Below, in pieces: positions 51,046 through 63,199 of a stretch of DNA of 64,000 nt. The position numbers were made by a program, and so were the translations under genes. The notes below the pieces were generated by a model that saw only the letters and a program-made list of their open reading frames with translations, was not told the origin of the DNA and did not search any database. The DNA comes from Lumbricus terrestris. Lineage: Eukaryota; Annelida; Clitellata; Crassiclitellata; Lumbricidae. Within the stretch, counting starts at the first letter, position 1; each line of letters opens with the position of its first letter. The stretch is from NCBI GenBank assembly GCA_949752735.1, contig OX457039.1:23414830-23478829 (forward strand), given 5' to 3'.

Positions 51046-52251
51046 TCACGACGACGACGTCAGCACAGAACGCATAGGAGTTATGCTAGAAATTACTACA
51101 TGGCAAACATAATATTCGATTCGTTTTGTTCCTAGTGGTGTGTGTGATGATTTTTCAAAGCTGCTTCCTCAGTGAATTTATTCATTAAAATATACCGGTT
51201 GAAAGCAAAAACTGATATATGTATATAAATGACTGTATATATTATATGCAATTTTATTCAATTTAAACATTAAATCAGTTTTTCCATGCCTTAACGAGCT
51301 GGACCTGTGCTGTTGTACTTATGCATTTACTGCCAGATATCCTAGGAAATAATAAAGGAAGATTGTGGAATATAATGCATCGCCCTATCATAGCTTGTCA
51401 AGCTGCATATCAAATGAATCTAGCAACAATATCGTGCCGTGATCTTCTCTCTAAGCCAGTGGCCTTGTATTCTTTCTGAAAAAAGTCTAGTCAGCATTTC
51501 TCTAACATAGGCATGGCATTTAGTTGCACTCGTAATCGCTCCAGGTCCAACCACGTTCGGGTTTATATTCTTAAGGAACGTAGCGTTGTGAGAAGGGGTT
51601 GCCTGCCACCCATTCAGAGATTGTAGTGCTAGCTTAATAGAATGAAAGCAGTCTGCTAGCCAACCAGAAGTTCAACTTGATCCGCTACCCTTACGCTGGA
51701 CACCCGAGGTTGAACAACAGTTTTCCAGATACTGCGGACAAGTCCATCAATTCGCCGCGGTAAAGGAGGCCAATGAGACGATACCTGCATGAGACGTCAC
51801 AAAATATTGCGAAATAACCAAATATGTTGCTCCGCAGTTCAAGTTTAATCTCGCCATGTACACCTACGTGCATTTACATTGACAGCAACCAGTCCTACTC
51901 CAGTTTTTGTCTAGATATGACAATTTCACTGCATTGAGCTCAATTATACATATAGAAAGTGATTTTTTTCGCAATTGCTGGTGCGCTACGGTGCTAAACT
52001 CCTATTCAGTGTAGTCGCGAGCGCTTCTGAGTAGTCCTCGAAGAGGCGCTATACAAGCGCACATACATACATACATAAATTCTGGCATGAGACGTTCTAT
52101 CGCAATCTAAAAACTGTGCTCTTTCGATTGGATCGAGCGCTGTCCTAGCAATTTAATGAATGTTGTCGGAGATGTGCTACGTGCTTATTCAAAGCAAACT
52201 CATACTTCCAACATCCTTCGGTAAGGCTTATATTGCTACTTGTTTACACAG
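51046..52251. other. Intron sequence with an L2-like 3' tail at 52018-52077
   Basis: No exon. GAGCGCTTCTGAGTAGTCCT followed by CGAAGAGGCGCTATACAAGC and (ACAT)n is the same 3' end as the LINE at 13845-13880. The rest is unrecognised. The region ends in TTTACACAG, the next exon's acceptor. Confidence 0.55.
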
Positions 52252-52450
52252 ATCTATGTCTGGGCGCATTGTTGGAAGTGTTTGGTGGTTCTTCACTTTA
52301 ATTCTGATATCATCTTACACCGCCAACCTGGCAGCTTTTCTGACAGCCGAACGTATGCAGTCACCGATCGAATCGGCTGAAGATCTGGCGAAACAGACCG
52401 AAATAAAATACGGAACATTAGAAGGAGGCTCAACAAAAGACTTCTTTAAG
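52252..52450 (+). CDS. GRIA-like: AMPA-type glutamate receptor, M3 and start of S2
   Basis: The 199-bp exon completes the arginine codon split at 47074 (AG|A) and reads [60 protein letters not shown] and [15 protein letters not shown] is the channel-gate motif at the end of M3. LAKQTEI-YGTL-GGSTK-FF is the first part of S2, with the agonist-contacting S-T pair in GGSTK. The wording ([15 protein letters not shown]) is AMPA-like. The acceptor is TTTACACAG (ending 52251) and the donor is AAG|GTAAAA, phase 0. The remaining exons (rest of S2, flip/flop region, M4, tail) are not found in the following 11.5 kb and must lie beyond the window. Confidence 0.98.
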
Positions 52451-52884
52451 GTAAAAAAGTACGATAAAGTTGTAAGAAATTGTCAATTAGCTCGAAAACT
52501 TGGAAGACAGTTTTGTGAGCAATATCGGGTGTAGGCCAATCGCAATCTTAAAACTCTCCTCATTTGTCGATGTTGAGACGGAGTGTTGATCATGAAATCT
52601 GTTGATGGAACCAAGTGCTCCAAGGATTAGTGCTTTGCGTCTCCGTTTTGAGGGTCTTCGTCCACAGATATTTTTAATATCAAGCAAATGCAACCAACCT
52701 TTAGTCTGCTCAATTATATCTAAAATGAGGTATAACACGATTTTCGGGGCCGAAAGTGTATTCGATAACACGCTGGCAATGTGGGATCTCGGCTTGAAAA
52801 AAGAACAGTTGTCATTATTACTATTTAAACATTTTATGTACCAGGTTTATATTTTTATTTCTGTTATATTCGGCGCAAACCGTA
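52451..52884. other. Intron sequence, nothing recognised
   Basis: The frames at 52487-52937 lack known domains. Confidence 0.45.
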
Positions 52885-53249
52885 TGATAGACAGACAGAC
52901 AGACATTTTTTTATTGATCCCAATTTCAATCATATAACAACCATGTAACTAGGTAAACATAATCAGAATTATGCAAAATTCACATAAAGAGTAGGCAGAA
53001 TAACAACGTGGGAGCAATAGGCACACCAAAAGGGACAAGTCCCGCTAGGTAGGGGGCCTAAATACCATTGAGAAGTACAATAAGACAATGAACAGTGAGT
53101 GGTAAATGAGTTCAATTTTTCAGCCATTAGTAAGGGGTCATTTGTTAACTTCCCATCTAGTTTTAATTCGTTAATAAACGTGTCCTTCTTAGCTGATTTA
53201 ATTATTGTTCTAATAATCTGCCAAGTTTTTTTATGTCCCTACTGTTTTG

Positions 53250-53462
53250 TATGTGCACTTGTTATTGCGCCCCTTCAAGCTCATTACTCAGAGGCGCTCC
53301 CGACTGCAGAGCGGACACTGCATCGGAGTTTCACGCCGAAGCGCTGAGCAATTGCGAGTGAAGGACTTGCCCAAGGTCTTTACGCGGCGACTTGAGGTGG
53401 ATTCGAACCTCGAACCTTCCGGCTTCAAGGCAACGACGCCACCACTACACCAGCGCGCCCCA
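53250..53462 (-). mobile_element. tRNA-derived SINE, family S3, copy 2
   Basis: On the minus strand the copy starts GGGGCGCGCTGGTGTAGTGG (A box), with B box GGTTCGAATCC (about 53408-53398). The body carries the AGTCCTTCACTCGCAATTGC region, and the end is GGAGCGCCTCTGAGTAATGA...GGCGCAATAACAAGTGCAC. Flanks TACTGTTTTGT and TACTGTGTGTT resemble a diverged target duplication. It interrupts the LINE between the linker and the 3' UTR. Confidence 0.85.
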
Positions 53463-54295
53463 CATACTGTGTGTTATGAATTCATTTGAATAGTAGGAGC
53501 GTTCTATATTTGTGCGAATTAATTTATATTTATTACGGGAAATAGTAATTTTTTTAAATTTCAGTTGTAGGATTTTTTATATATTTTATGTAGAGCGCTT
53601 CCTTTTGTTTGGTAGATTTCAGTAGGACTCGTGTCATCCACGGTTGACGGAAGGTGTTTTTTTGGATTTTAATGGACTTAAGAGGAAATGCTTCGTCATA
53701 ACTTATCCTAACCATTTTCAAAAATTATATGCCAAGTCAGGATCATTTTCATTACACAATTGCAAAATTGGACTAAAATCAAGGTCAATTAATTTACTTT
53801 TAAAATTAGCAGAGGCTTCATCAGTTAAGCTTCTCTTCAATTCAGTCTTATCTATGTTGCGCAGTGTGGGTGGAAGATTATCAGTCCAGGTTATTATAGG
53901 CAAATGATCGGATATGTCAGAAGTTATTATAGCAGAGTCAATAACGGAATTAAGACAGTTTGTGAAGATATTGTCTATTAGCGTGGCAGTAGTAGTGGTA
54001 ATTCTAGTCGGTTGCAGGATCAGGAAAAAAAGTGATAGGTAGCCAAAACCGTTAGATTCAATGAACTCATTTGTAAGCCAAAAGCCAGCAAGTCAATATT
54101 AAAATCACCAGCCGAGAAAATTTCTTTGGACTTATTATCAAAAGTGCTTCAAGATCTGTGTTAAATTCATTTACGTTCAGTCCCGGAGGGTCTGTATATG
54201 ACACCAAGTTGCTTATCCACTGCATTGTGTTGAGAAATATTAATAAACTGACTTTCAAATGAAGTTACTGTATCTGTGTCAGAGTGCTCAATTTT

Positions 54296-57200
54296 CATCT
54301 GGTCACCTGGTGCCGTCAGCTCTTGGAGCTCTGGCGACATTCGTGTCCAGTGTCTCCTCTCTATTGTCGCCACTCTCAGCTCCTCCAGGATCATGCCAGA
54401 CTTTTCCTGTACCTCATACAACCATCTCTTCCTCGGTCTTCCGCGTCTCCTCCTTCCCTCACCGCATGCCGTCATCAGCTCCTTCTCCAAACCGTTAGAT
54501 CTCATCACATGGCCGAAGTAGCTCAATTTCCTCCAAGTTGTTAGTTCTCTTCTCCATCCATGAAATCCTTAGCATTTTTCTCCAAATCCCCATCTCGCAC
54601 GCGTTGATTTTCTTTTCCATATCCCGTGTCTTTGTCCTTGTCTCGCATCCATATAGGACCACCGGGAAGATCAGTTTCCCTGATTTGTTTCCCTGCTCAC
54701 GTATTTATCTTTCCAAATATTTCCCAGACCGTTCATTGCCGTTTTTCCCATTGTTATCCTCCGCCTTATTTCCATGTCACTTCTTCCCTCCTTCTCTAAC
54801 ATAGATCCCAGGAATGTGAAGCTCGATATCGTTTCTCCATCCACCTCAAAGTTTTCCCATGTTGCAGTTGTCATAAGCTTTGTTTTCTTTACATTGAAGT
54901 ATAGTCCCGCCTTTTCGCTTTCCTTCCTGACTCTTCTTATTAACTCGGCCAGGTCGTCCCTCTTCCCCGCCTATAATGTCGTATCATCAGAGTACCTCAA
55001 ATTATTCAGTATTTTCCCCGCTATCCTTACCCCCTCTGTTGCCTCCTCCAATCCAGCCCTCCTCATAATTCTCTCGGCATACAGATTGAACAGGAAAGGA
55101 GACAGAATGCACCCCTGCCTCACTCCTTTCCTTATTTAAAATTTCCCTGTGTCTCCATATTCAGTTCTTATTACCGCATCTTGATCCACCTAAAGGCCTT
55201 TCAGTAGTTTAACCAGATGCGTCGGAATTCCCATCTCGATCAGCGTCCTCCACAGTAGTGGATGCAATCAAACGCCTTACTATAGTCTATAAAACACATA
55301 TGCACCTCTTGCCCGTACGCCCTCTGTCTCTCCATAATCCACCTTACTGTATATTGGCGATGTGAACGCGCGTTCCTCGCGCCTTCCTGAATCCCGCTTG
55401 GTTGGCTGGTAATTCTCTTTCAATTGTCTTCTCCATTCTTTTGTGGATTATTTTGAGTAGTATTTTGCTCGTGTGCGATATCATCGTTATCGTTCGATAA
55501 TTTCCACACTCTCTCGCGTCTCCTTTCTTGAATATTGGTATGAACCCTGAACACTTTCCAGTCCTCCGGCCACTCCCCAGTTCTCAAGATTTGATTGCAT
55601 AGTTTTGTAATAGTCCTCACCACTGCTTCATCTTCTGCTTTTACCAGTTCTATAGGTATTCCATCATGTCCTGGCGCATGTGTTACCCTTGAGCTGTTTT
55701 ATCGCCCACTGCACCTCTGCCTCCAATATATCTGGTTCGTTTTCAACTTCCTCTATTTTGATGTTTTCCTTCTCGACACGTTCGTCCTATTTGTACAGCT
55801 CTTCCGTCTACTCTCTCCACCTTTCCTTCATCTCCTCATCTCCTATTATTTTCCCATCCTTCGGCTTGAGTGAACCCATTCTAGGGCCTGCTGTCTTCGT
55901 TATTTCCTTTATCTTTGCGAACAGTTCTTTAGTTCTTCCTTTCTTCCCTTCTTCCTCCGGCTCCCTGCACATTTCCTTAAGATGATTTTCCTTATCCTTG
56001 CTTTCCTTTGGAAGGCCCTATTCAATGTTTTTACCCTATCCCTGCTCCCTTCCTTCTTTGCTTCTCTCCTTTCAATTGCCACCTCAATGGCCTCTTTGGA
56101 TAGCCATGGGGTAATTTTCCTTGACGTTTTCTTTGGCACATGTTTCTCCGCCGCCTCCTTGATCGCAGTTATCATCTTTGTCCATAACTTGTTTGCATCC
56201 TCCTGTTCCGTTGTAACGTCTCTCTCTAAGATCTCAAACCTATTCTTTATCTCCACCCTGTATTCTGGTGTTATGCCTTTGCAATCGAAACTGGTCAGTC
56301 TTTTGCCTATCTTCATCTTCTTCAAATTTACCTGCAATGTAGCCACTATGGTCTCACTCTCAAATCGTACTTTCTTCTTGTCATCTTGCCTAGGTGAATT
56401 AACATTCACAATTCTCTTGAGCATACCTTTATGCCCAACTTTTTCTAGGTTCTCACTCACAATCGTTTCATCCACTTTCTTACAATTGTCACAATTGATC
56501 GCAGTTTCATCCGTGTTCTCGTTCGTTACTGTAGTCTGTTCCGCAATCCGCCCCCGGTCTTGTTCTTGCATCTTTTATCGTGCTCTTCCATCTTTTGTTC
56601 ACCACCACGTAGTCGATCTGATTCTTGTGTATAAAGTCTTCTTTTCGGTTGTTCGAAGAACCATGTGTTCATTATTCGTGGTTCATTGGGACCGCAGAAC
56701 TCCACCATTCTCTCCCCCGCCTCGTTCCGTACACCCACTCCGTACTTACCCACTACTTCTTCCCATCCATTTCTTTCCTCACCATCTTTTGCGTTGAAGT
56801 CACCCATAATCACCAGTATGTCTCCCCTCGGTGTTGCGTCAATTGTGCCTTGCAGGTCTATGTAGAAAGCTTCTTGTTTCTCCTCTGCCGCCATCGCTGC
56901 AAGGGCATATACCTGTGTGATTGTCGTATTGATCCATCTTCCCCTAAATCTTACAATCAGTACTCTGTCACTCACTGTATTATACCCCATTATCGCATCA
57001 GCGCTCTTCCCATCGCACATGATTGCTACTCCGTTCCTCCCCGTCTCCTCCTGCCGCGACATTACTATCTTAAAACCGTTCCATCTGAAATGTCCTTTTC
57101 CCTTCCATCTGGTCTCACATAATCCCAGTATCGGTATATCCATCCTTCCCATCTCTTTTTGGATGATGTCCATCTTCCCGCTCTGCATGCTTCTAACATT

Positions 57201-57660
57201 CCATGTTCCGACCTTCATAGATTTTTTGCAGCTCATGTCAAGTCTTTGCTTCATGGCCATATCCGCCGCTGGACGTCCTTTCGGCTTTGGTCCTGTGGCT
57301 TCATTCGGACCCGAAGCTCCCGTACTCTTCTTCAGTAGCCATTAAGTCACCCTCAGGTCTGAGGGTCTCACCTTTGGTGACTATCGTTGGTTTTCTTCTT
57401 GGATACATCATGAATTTTTCTTGGCAGAAGATAAGGGGTGGTTTGCCATTGCCTTCCCCCCGTTTGCCATCCATGCCCGTTCGTTCACCCTTCCATACGG
57501 ACGGGTTACTAACAGGTCGCCCCACGAGAAGGTGGGGCCCGGTGGACTTTGGTTCGGCAGCCCAGGTCGGTTCCGAGTCTACGCTCCAATTGGTGTCGTC
57601 GGTCAGGTCCCCTCCCTGCTCTACTCGCGTGAATGAGTGGCTGACGAACCTTCGCGACAC
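54296..57660 (-). pseudogene. Nearly full-length RTE retrotransposon (copy C) with an in-frame insert
   Basis: Flanked by CTCAATTTT (54287-54295) and CTCACTTTT (57661-57669), a 9-bp duplication with one mismatch. From 57260 on the minus strand: VGTWNVRSMQSGKMDIIQKE, LGLCETRWKGKGHF, LVIMGDFNAKDG (endonuclease). The normal CRTDHEIIVATL is replaced by a run of about 58 extra codons between GRIAEQT and ESETIVATL (56532-56356). Then come KAPGHDGIPIEL (near 55660), FKKG, a damaged motif A near 55290, a weakened YADD region near 54990, and YFGHVMRSNGLEKEL at 54520. Many frameshifts in the RT half. The 3' end is CACCAGGTGACCAG. Confidence 0.92.
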
Positions 57661-58147
57661 CTCACTTTTAGAAAATGTAATATCATCTCTTGCAAAAAAT
57701 CCAACGCCCCCTCCATTCTTCAGTTTTCTATTCTTGTGTATGAAGTTGTAGCCAGGAATGTGAAGTGTATCAGACATTAGCTCAGTTAGCCAGGTTTCAG
57801 TTACTGCAAGGACAGAGACCGGAAGCTGATGTAGTAAGAGTTGGATTTCACTAATTTTAGGAGAGATACTCCGACAGTTGAGGTGCATTAAGGAAAAAGA
57901 GGGAGAGTGATTATCAAATTTAGATGAGAGCTGAGACGGACCAAAGTATTCACTTTCTTAAACAACATTCCATATGTAATTTCCATCAGGGTCCAAATCC
58001 TTGTTATTAAGTAAAGGTCGATGCACATCTTCACATTGAAATAAATCTAATCTAGTGGGTTTATAGCAATCAGAGACATCCTTATTAACAGGGATGGGCA
58101 AAGGTTCAGCATCATTGGCAACAGAGAAGTTCGAAATACAAGCACTA

Positions 58148-59307
58148 CAGGGTGCGCCGAAAAGAAATCCCATTACGAAAATCGCGATTTCTCAAAAACC
58201 GCAGAATATTTTGTTATAAAACTTCGTCGGTCTATTTGACACATGTCTATCTACAAGTCGGCTAAATCTAATTAAATTCGATTCATGAACACCAAAATGA
58301 TGCAACCCTGAAGTGAAACAATGTTTTTTTCATTTCAACAGACATTTAGTGACAGCAATAACAGCAATAAGTAACAAAGTAGCGACGCAAACAGAAATGT
58401 AACAAAGCGCAAGGTTACTTATTGTTATTGACAAGATTAGGCCAAACTGTTAAGTTTTGTGCAATGAATGTTCGAAATGACCACCGTTTGCTTTTACGCA
58501 AGCTTGCAGACGTTTTCGAAATCCCAGAACAGACTTCTGAATGGTGTCAAGTGGCAAGTCATTCCAGATGATTTGCAGCGTAGTTTTCAGTTCAGAAATG
58601 TTCTTTTGCTTGGTGAGAAATTTGTTGTAAGTCTCAAGCATTGCACCCCAGGCAGCATAGTCGATTGGGTTCATATCTGGGGAACTTGGCGGCCATGAAA
58701 CCTTGTCGATGAAGTCCGGACAGTGACTTGTAACCAATCTTGGGCCAGCTTGGCGCCGTGAGCAGGGTCTCCATCTTGCTGAAAAGTGAACTGATTTCTC
58801 ATCGACAAGCTTAGGCAAAGGATTCTCTACGTAGTACTTAGCGTTGACTTTGACCTTCTCCTCGTCAATGAAGTGCAAACGTCCTTTGCCCTCATAGCTG
58901 ACACCTGCAGAAACCACAATGTTGGGCAGGAACTTGGCTCTCTCGAACAACAGGCGACTTGGATGGATATTGGCTTTTTTCTTCTTCGCCCAGACGCATT
59001 TGTTTTGAGTGTTAATGGGTGGATTGATGTAAAAGATCTTTTCATCGGTGAATAAAACCTTATTATGGCACGCTGAAGGCTGCTTTATGTAAAATTATGA
59101 TTTCATATTTCGTGAATGCCGTGCTAAATTGAAAAAATGCAGTTCTTTCTTCTGCCTGATCACAAATATAAAGATACTAACATGAAATTTTCAAATAATA
59201 TGCAGAAATATGTTACGAATAAGAATGAAAATATTTGTAAGAAAATATTCAGCGGTTTTCGAGAAATCGCAATTTTCGTAATGGGTTATATTTTTGACAG
59301 CACCCTG
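58148..59307 (-). mobile_element. Tc1/mariner element with TIRs and TA duplication
   Basis: Flanked by TA at 58146-58147 and 59308-59309. The ends CAGGGTGCGCCGAAAAGAAA and (reverse complement of the right) CAGGGTGCTGTCAAAAATAT both continue CCCATTACGAAAAT-GCGATTTCTC-AAAACCGC, giving TIRs of about 50 bp. The minus strand codes FERAKFLPNIVVSAGVSYEG, then (shifted frame) FQQDGDPAHGAKLAQDWLQ with the second catalytic Asp, then SWPPSSPDMNPIDYAAWGAM with the third acidic position. At least one frameshift separates QQDGDPAH from SPDMNP. At 1160 bp it is near full length but dead. It lies in the LINE's PHD-like region. Confidence 0.93.
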
Positions 59308-59584
59308 TATTTAAGCATTCTTTACATCGCCAGTTAAAGTGCCAAATCATAGGCACACAGACAATTTACAAAGTACTTAGACGCACATTCACTACAAATT
59401 AATGCCTTCTGTTCAAGATTTGATTTAGTTGTGCACACACAATTCAATGATGTAGATCGCTGTGGATCAATGCTAGACACCCACAGAAGAATAGAACAGG
59501 TTAGAAGATGGGTGAAGCCAGTTATATAAAGTAGCTTTGAGAAATTGAGAATAATGAGAGAATAAGCAAATATGTAACGCATAT

Positions 59585-60199
59585 CTAGAGTGACTTGGAA
59601 AAAAACCAGTCATGCTTCGGTAGGTCATTGATGGCATCAATCCGGATCGGTTTTTCATTTGCAAGGAGTGTTCGCTTGATGTAAACCTGACCGTTCATTG
59701 TCCATGTTCCTGCAATTTTCTTATTTCTCAGAAGTTTTCGTGCGTTGAAGAAGATGTCACCAGCTTTCTTGGTCAATTGCTCGTTAATGTAGATCGGCGA
59801 GTGATTCACACCGATTTCTCGCAAGGTCTTGCGCGCACAATAGACCTGGTCACGAACCCGTCTTGTCGCAAATCGTACGACGATTGGACGACCCTTGGTT
59901 GTTTTCCCAGCATGTATTCGATGAGCAACGGAAATATCCTGTTTAGTGATTTGAATTCCGAGTTTATCTCTGCAGAGAGATATCACAGAGTCGCAGGTGG
60001 CATCAGATGACTCATAGGATCCGTGTGTATTGGAGGATTTCTTCGCCAGGGATACTTCAGGAAGCCCATAAACGAGCAGGTTGTCAGCTTTCGAATACGT
60101 CTCCAGATCATCCAGGCGGGTCATCAACTGGCTGTTTTGAGATTTCAGATTGTTAATTTCTATGATGCAATTGAACATGTGAATCATATATACTGACAC
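59585..60199 (-). pseudogene. LINE ORF1-like protein (nucleic-acid binding)
   Basis: A 204-codon minus frame. The N-terminal coiled-coil-like stretch is INNLKSQNSQLMTRLDDLET, then YSKADNLLVYGLPE, a central RRM-like part (KLGIQITKQDISVAHRI, RPIVVRFATRRVRDQVYCAR), and a C-terminal part (FFNARKLLRNKKIAGTWTMN, GQVYIKR). The 'R-DNLL-YGLPE ... AHRIG ... RPIIVRF ... R' layout is typical of ORF1p-like proteins of L2/CR1 and related LINEs. The frame is intact here, but its start is probably cut (60200 upstream is unrelated AT-rich DNA). Confidence 0.75.
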
Positions 60200-60484
60200 A
60201 AATATTAATTTTAAAGCATTTTAAAATCATGGTTAATTTTTTATTGTTCTGGAAAAAATCGTCACCAAGTGTCAGCTTCTAAGCAACAATAGGTGATTTA
60301 CAACTACAGTGATGTATGGATATGAGCTAGTCTAACACTGCCTGCAACGTCACACCCATATGAAACCCATGTATATACGGATATGTATATGGGTTCCATC
60401 AAAAAACGTGATTACACCAATGTTATAATATTACAATATTACACTTAAATTTTTTTAAATTTGTTGCCGTCCTGAATCTAACTC
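60200..60484. other. Intron sequence with a short hairpin
   Basis: AACCCATGTATA...TATATGGGTT near 60365-60397 can fold. No gene was recognised. Confidence 0.4.
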
Positions 60485-60573
60485 AATTCTGAACAGCAAG
60501 AACATCTAACCATAGGATCAATCAAACAATAAAATCCGGTGTTGATAGCTAGGTGTTCTTGCTGTTCAGAATT
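60485..60573. repeat. 20-bp perfect inverted repeat, 49-nt loop
   Basis: AATTCTGAACAGCAAGAACA (60485-60504) and its exact complement (60554-60573). Seen directly. It could be a small MITE or a structured RNA. Confidence 0.85.
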
Positions 60574-61065
60574 AATTCATATTCTGGCCTGTAACAAAAT
60601 TGTCCTTAATGGGCAAGATCAGGCAAGCAGATCGTGACGCATTTCTTGAAACTGGAACGGTAAACACACTATGGCTTGCTATTTAGTGGAGACTGTTCCC
60701 AGATTTAAAAGCTGAAATCAGGTTACCAATTTGCATATTGTCTGGCTATTTGTTGCAATGTTGGTTATTGCCATAAATGTCACCCAATCAGCAAGACATT
60801 GGTTTAATATAAAAATAACAGTTGAATACCGAATATTAATATATCAACATGTTTAGCTAATGAATTCCACGTCTAGTGGCCGTGGAAATGTCAGACTAAT
60901 TACAAGCCTATTTAAATACCTAGACCAGTGCTGAATAAAATAATTTTGAGGGATAAAACTCTTATATCTACCCTCCCGCGTTGAAGTCTTTGGCTGAAAC
61001 TGTAGTTCGCCACCGGCCAATGGTTCTCTTCTTCTCCCCAGGCGCTGCTACCACGGGCTGTAGAT
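60574..61065. other. Intron sequence, nothing recognised
   Basis: No ORF or repeat was identified. Confidence 0.4.
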
Positions 61066-62965
61066 GATTATTTTCAGAAGGGATGGTGCGCGCACTTCCT
61101 ATTCTGGCCACACAATGTTTTTGGCTAGATTTATTTTATTTCAGCAGGTGGCGCTGCTGTCCACATTTGCTCGTTGGCGGCATAGACAATATAGAGCAAG
61201 AAGCATAAGGAACATCCGAAACATGAAACATAAGAACAAGTAGAAGGCAACAACATAGCATAGCACTTGGAGCATATAAGGGGGCGATTAGGATCAGGTA
61301 GCATTACAGGGAACATGGAACATCACGCGGAGCACCAGAGAACATAGGCCTAAGCGAATATATATACAACAAAGAGCGTGGAACGTAATGAACATGAAGC
61401 ATCACAGAGAACATTGCTCAGAGAATATGGGGATATAGTACGAGGAAGACGGAACATGCTTGCATTGCGGAACACGCCACAAGGACTGTAGAACGTAAGG
61501 AACATGGAACATCGATAACATTAAGGAACATGGAATTACGGAAAGTGCAACAAGGAATTGCAACACAAGGAACATGGACCATCAGGAGACATAAGGAACA
61601 TGGAACATCAGGAAAAATCAGAATCAGTGAAGAACAAGGAATGTGGAACACAAAGAACAGGGAACATCACGGAACATAAAAAACATGAAACATCACAACG
61701 AACACCAGAGACATCAGAAAACAAAAGGCGCGGAACAAGCAGCAAGGACCGTGGAGCATAAGCAATATAAAGCAAGGACCATGGAACATAAGGAACCTGG
61801 AGAAACATATAAGAACACGGACTGTGGAACACGCAACAGGGTCCGTGGAACATAAGGAACATGGAACATAAGAGGGAAGATCAGAACCATTAAGAAACAT
61901 GGAACACGGAATGTGGAACAAGGAGTGTGGAACACAAGGAACAGGGAACATCATGGAACGTAAGGAACATGGATCATCACTGGAAAACTGAACACGGAAT
62001 GTGGAGCACTCAGCAAGGTCCGTGGAACGCAAGGAACAAGGAACATAAGAGGAAACACATGAAACATTAAGGAACAGGGAACCCGGAATGTGCAACAAGG
62101 AATGAGGAACACAAGGAACATCAGGGAACATAAGAAACAAGAAATATCGCGGAAACTTCAGAGGCATTTAAAAATACGGAACGCGGAACACGCAACAAAA
62201 ACCGTGGATCATAAGGAACACGGAACAACAGAGGGAACACTAGAAACATTAAGAAACAAGGAACGCGAAACAAGCAACAAGGACCGTGAAACATTAGGAA
62301 TATGAATCATCAGGATAAACATCAGATATATCAAGGAACATAGAACATGGAATATGTAACAAAAACTGTGGGACGTAAGAAACAGGAACACCAGGGAACA
62401 CAATGAACATTGAACATCACATTGAACACCAGCGACATCAGAAAACAAAAGACGCGAAACAAGCAACCAGGACCGTGGAACGCAAGAAATATAAACAACT
62501 AAGGACCATGGAACATAAGAAATCTGGTATATCACAGTGACCATCAGGGAACATTGAACACAGGGAACATGAAAAAACAATTGACAGGGAACAGAGGGTA
62601 CATCGCAGAGAGCAAGCGAACACGGAACATCGATAGGAACATCAGGGTCAGAGGACATAGAGAACATGGGAACACAGGGAACACATGACATCCCATGGAA
62701 CAGATAACACGGAACACAGGAGAAAAATAAAGAGCAAAGAGAACAGAACATAGCAAAGGTAATTTGTGTCGTCCTCCTCCATTCCTCCTTCGTCCAGACT
62801 AAGAAACGGACGTGCAGTGAAGAAGTATAAGTATGTATGCCATACAATATCATGAAATTTCATTAGGCTTATGGGCGAGGTCCGTCAACTGGGAACGCCA
62901 TCGCCATCTAGCGCCTTTTGCCAGAAATTTCAGCCAAGTGCGCACACCATCCTTCTTACACCATG
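61066..62965 (-). mobile_element. TIR element S with TGTTCC satellite, copy 2 (inverted)
   Basis: The minus strand begins CATGGTGTAAGAAGGATGGT at 62965, with the next 120 bp nearly identical to copy 1 (GGCGCCAGATGGCGATGGCG in copy 1, one base changed here). It ends near 61080 with GTGCGCGCACTTCC...GCCACACAATG, as in copy 1. The last bases of this end are diverged. The satellite (here GGAACA/GGAACATAAG on +) spans about 61370-62760 and is somewhat longer than in copy 1. All long frames in it are repeat-derived. Confidence 0.82.
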
Positions 62966-63199
62966 GTTTCTTCGTAGATATTCGTCACCTTGCTTTTCTG
63001 TTCGTATGTTCTTTGATGTAGCTGTTTGCGAATTGAACATTTCTTGTTTCTTATCGAATTTAACGTCCAATTGCCGTTAGAAGGAACTTTCGTAGTTTTA
63101 TTGTCACTTCTCCATGAGAAATAGCGCCGAAGATCGTCGAAATCCAATGAAGGTTGAATTTTGACGCCAATTACTGGTTGGTAATGCGCTATTTATATA
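62966..63199. other. Intron sequence, nothing recognised
   Basis: Short frames only. Confidence 0.4.

Larger units (their letters stand above)
52885..60199 (-). mobile_element. Non-LTR retrotransposon broken by three nested insertions, RT missing
   Basis: Read on the minus strand from 60199: an ORF1-type protein, a PHD-like Cys/His cluster (CSECASKYF...CLCAYD...C-KEC, 59430-59312), an ORF2 endonuclease start (MHLNCRSISPKISEIQ, LAVTETWLTELM, GGGVGFFARDDITFSK, to 57670), a resumed endonuclease (FESQFINISQHN, LGVIYRP, PIITWTDNLPPTLRN, 54270-53860) and RQPWMTRVLLK. The 3' UTR follows, ending GATCAATAAAAAA plus (TGTC)n at 52889-52925. The insertions are a mariner, an RTE element and a SINE. No reverse transcriptase motif is present between the endonuclease linker and the 3' end, so the copy has an internal deletion or is a non-autonomous derivative. 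Confidence 0.82.

Noticed and set aside
52487..52937. Continuation of the receptor after M3
   Set aside because: The frame is not homologous. Homology stops at the GTAAAA donor, and the S2 residues expected next (RSKI.VFEKMW-like) are absent.
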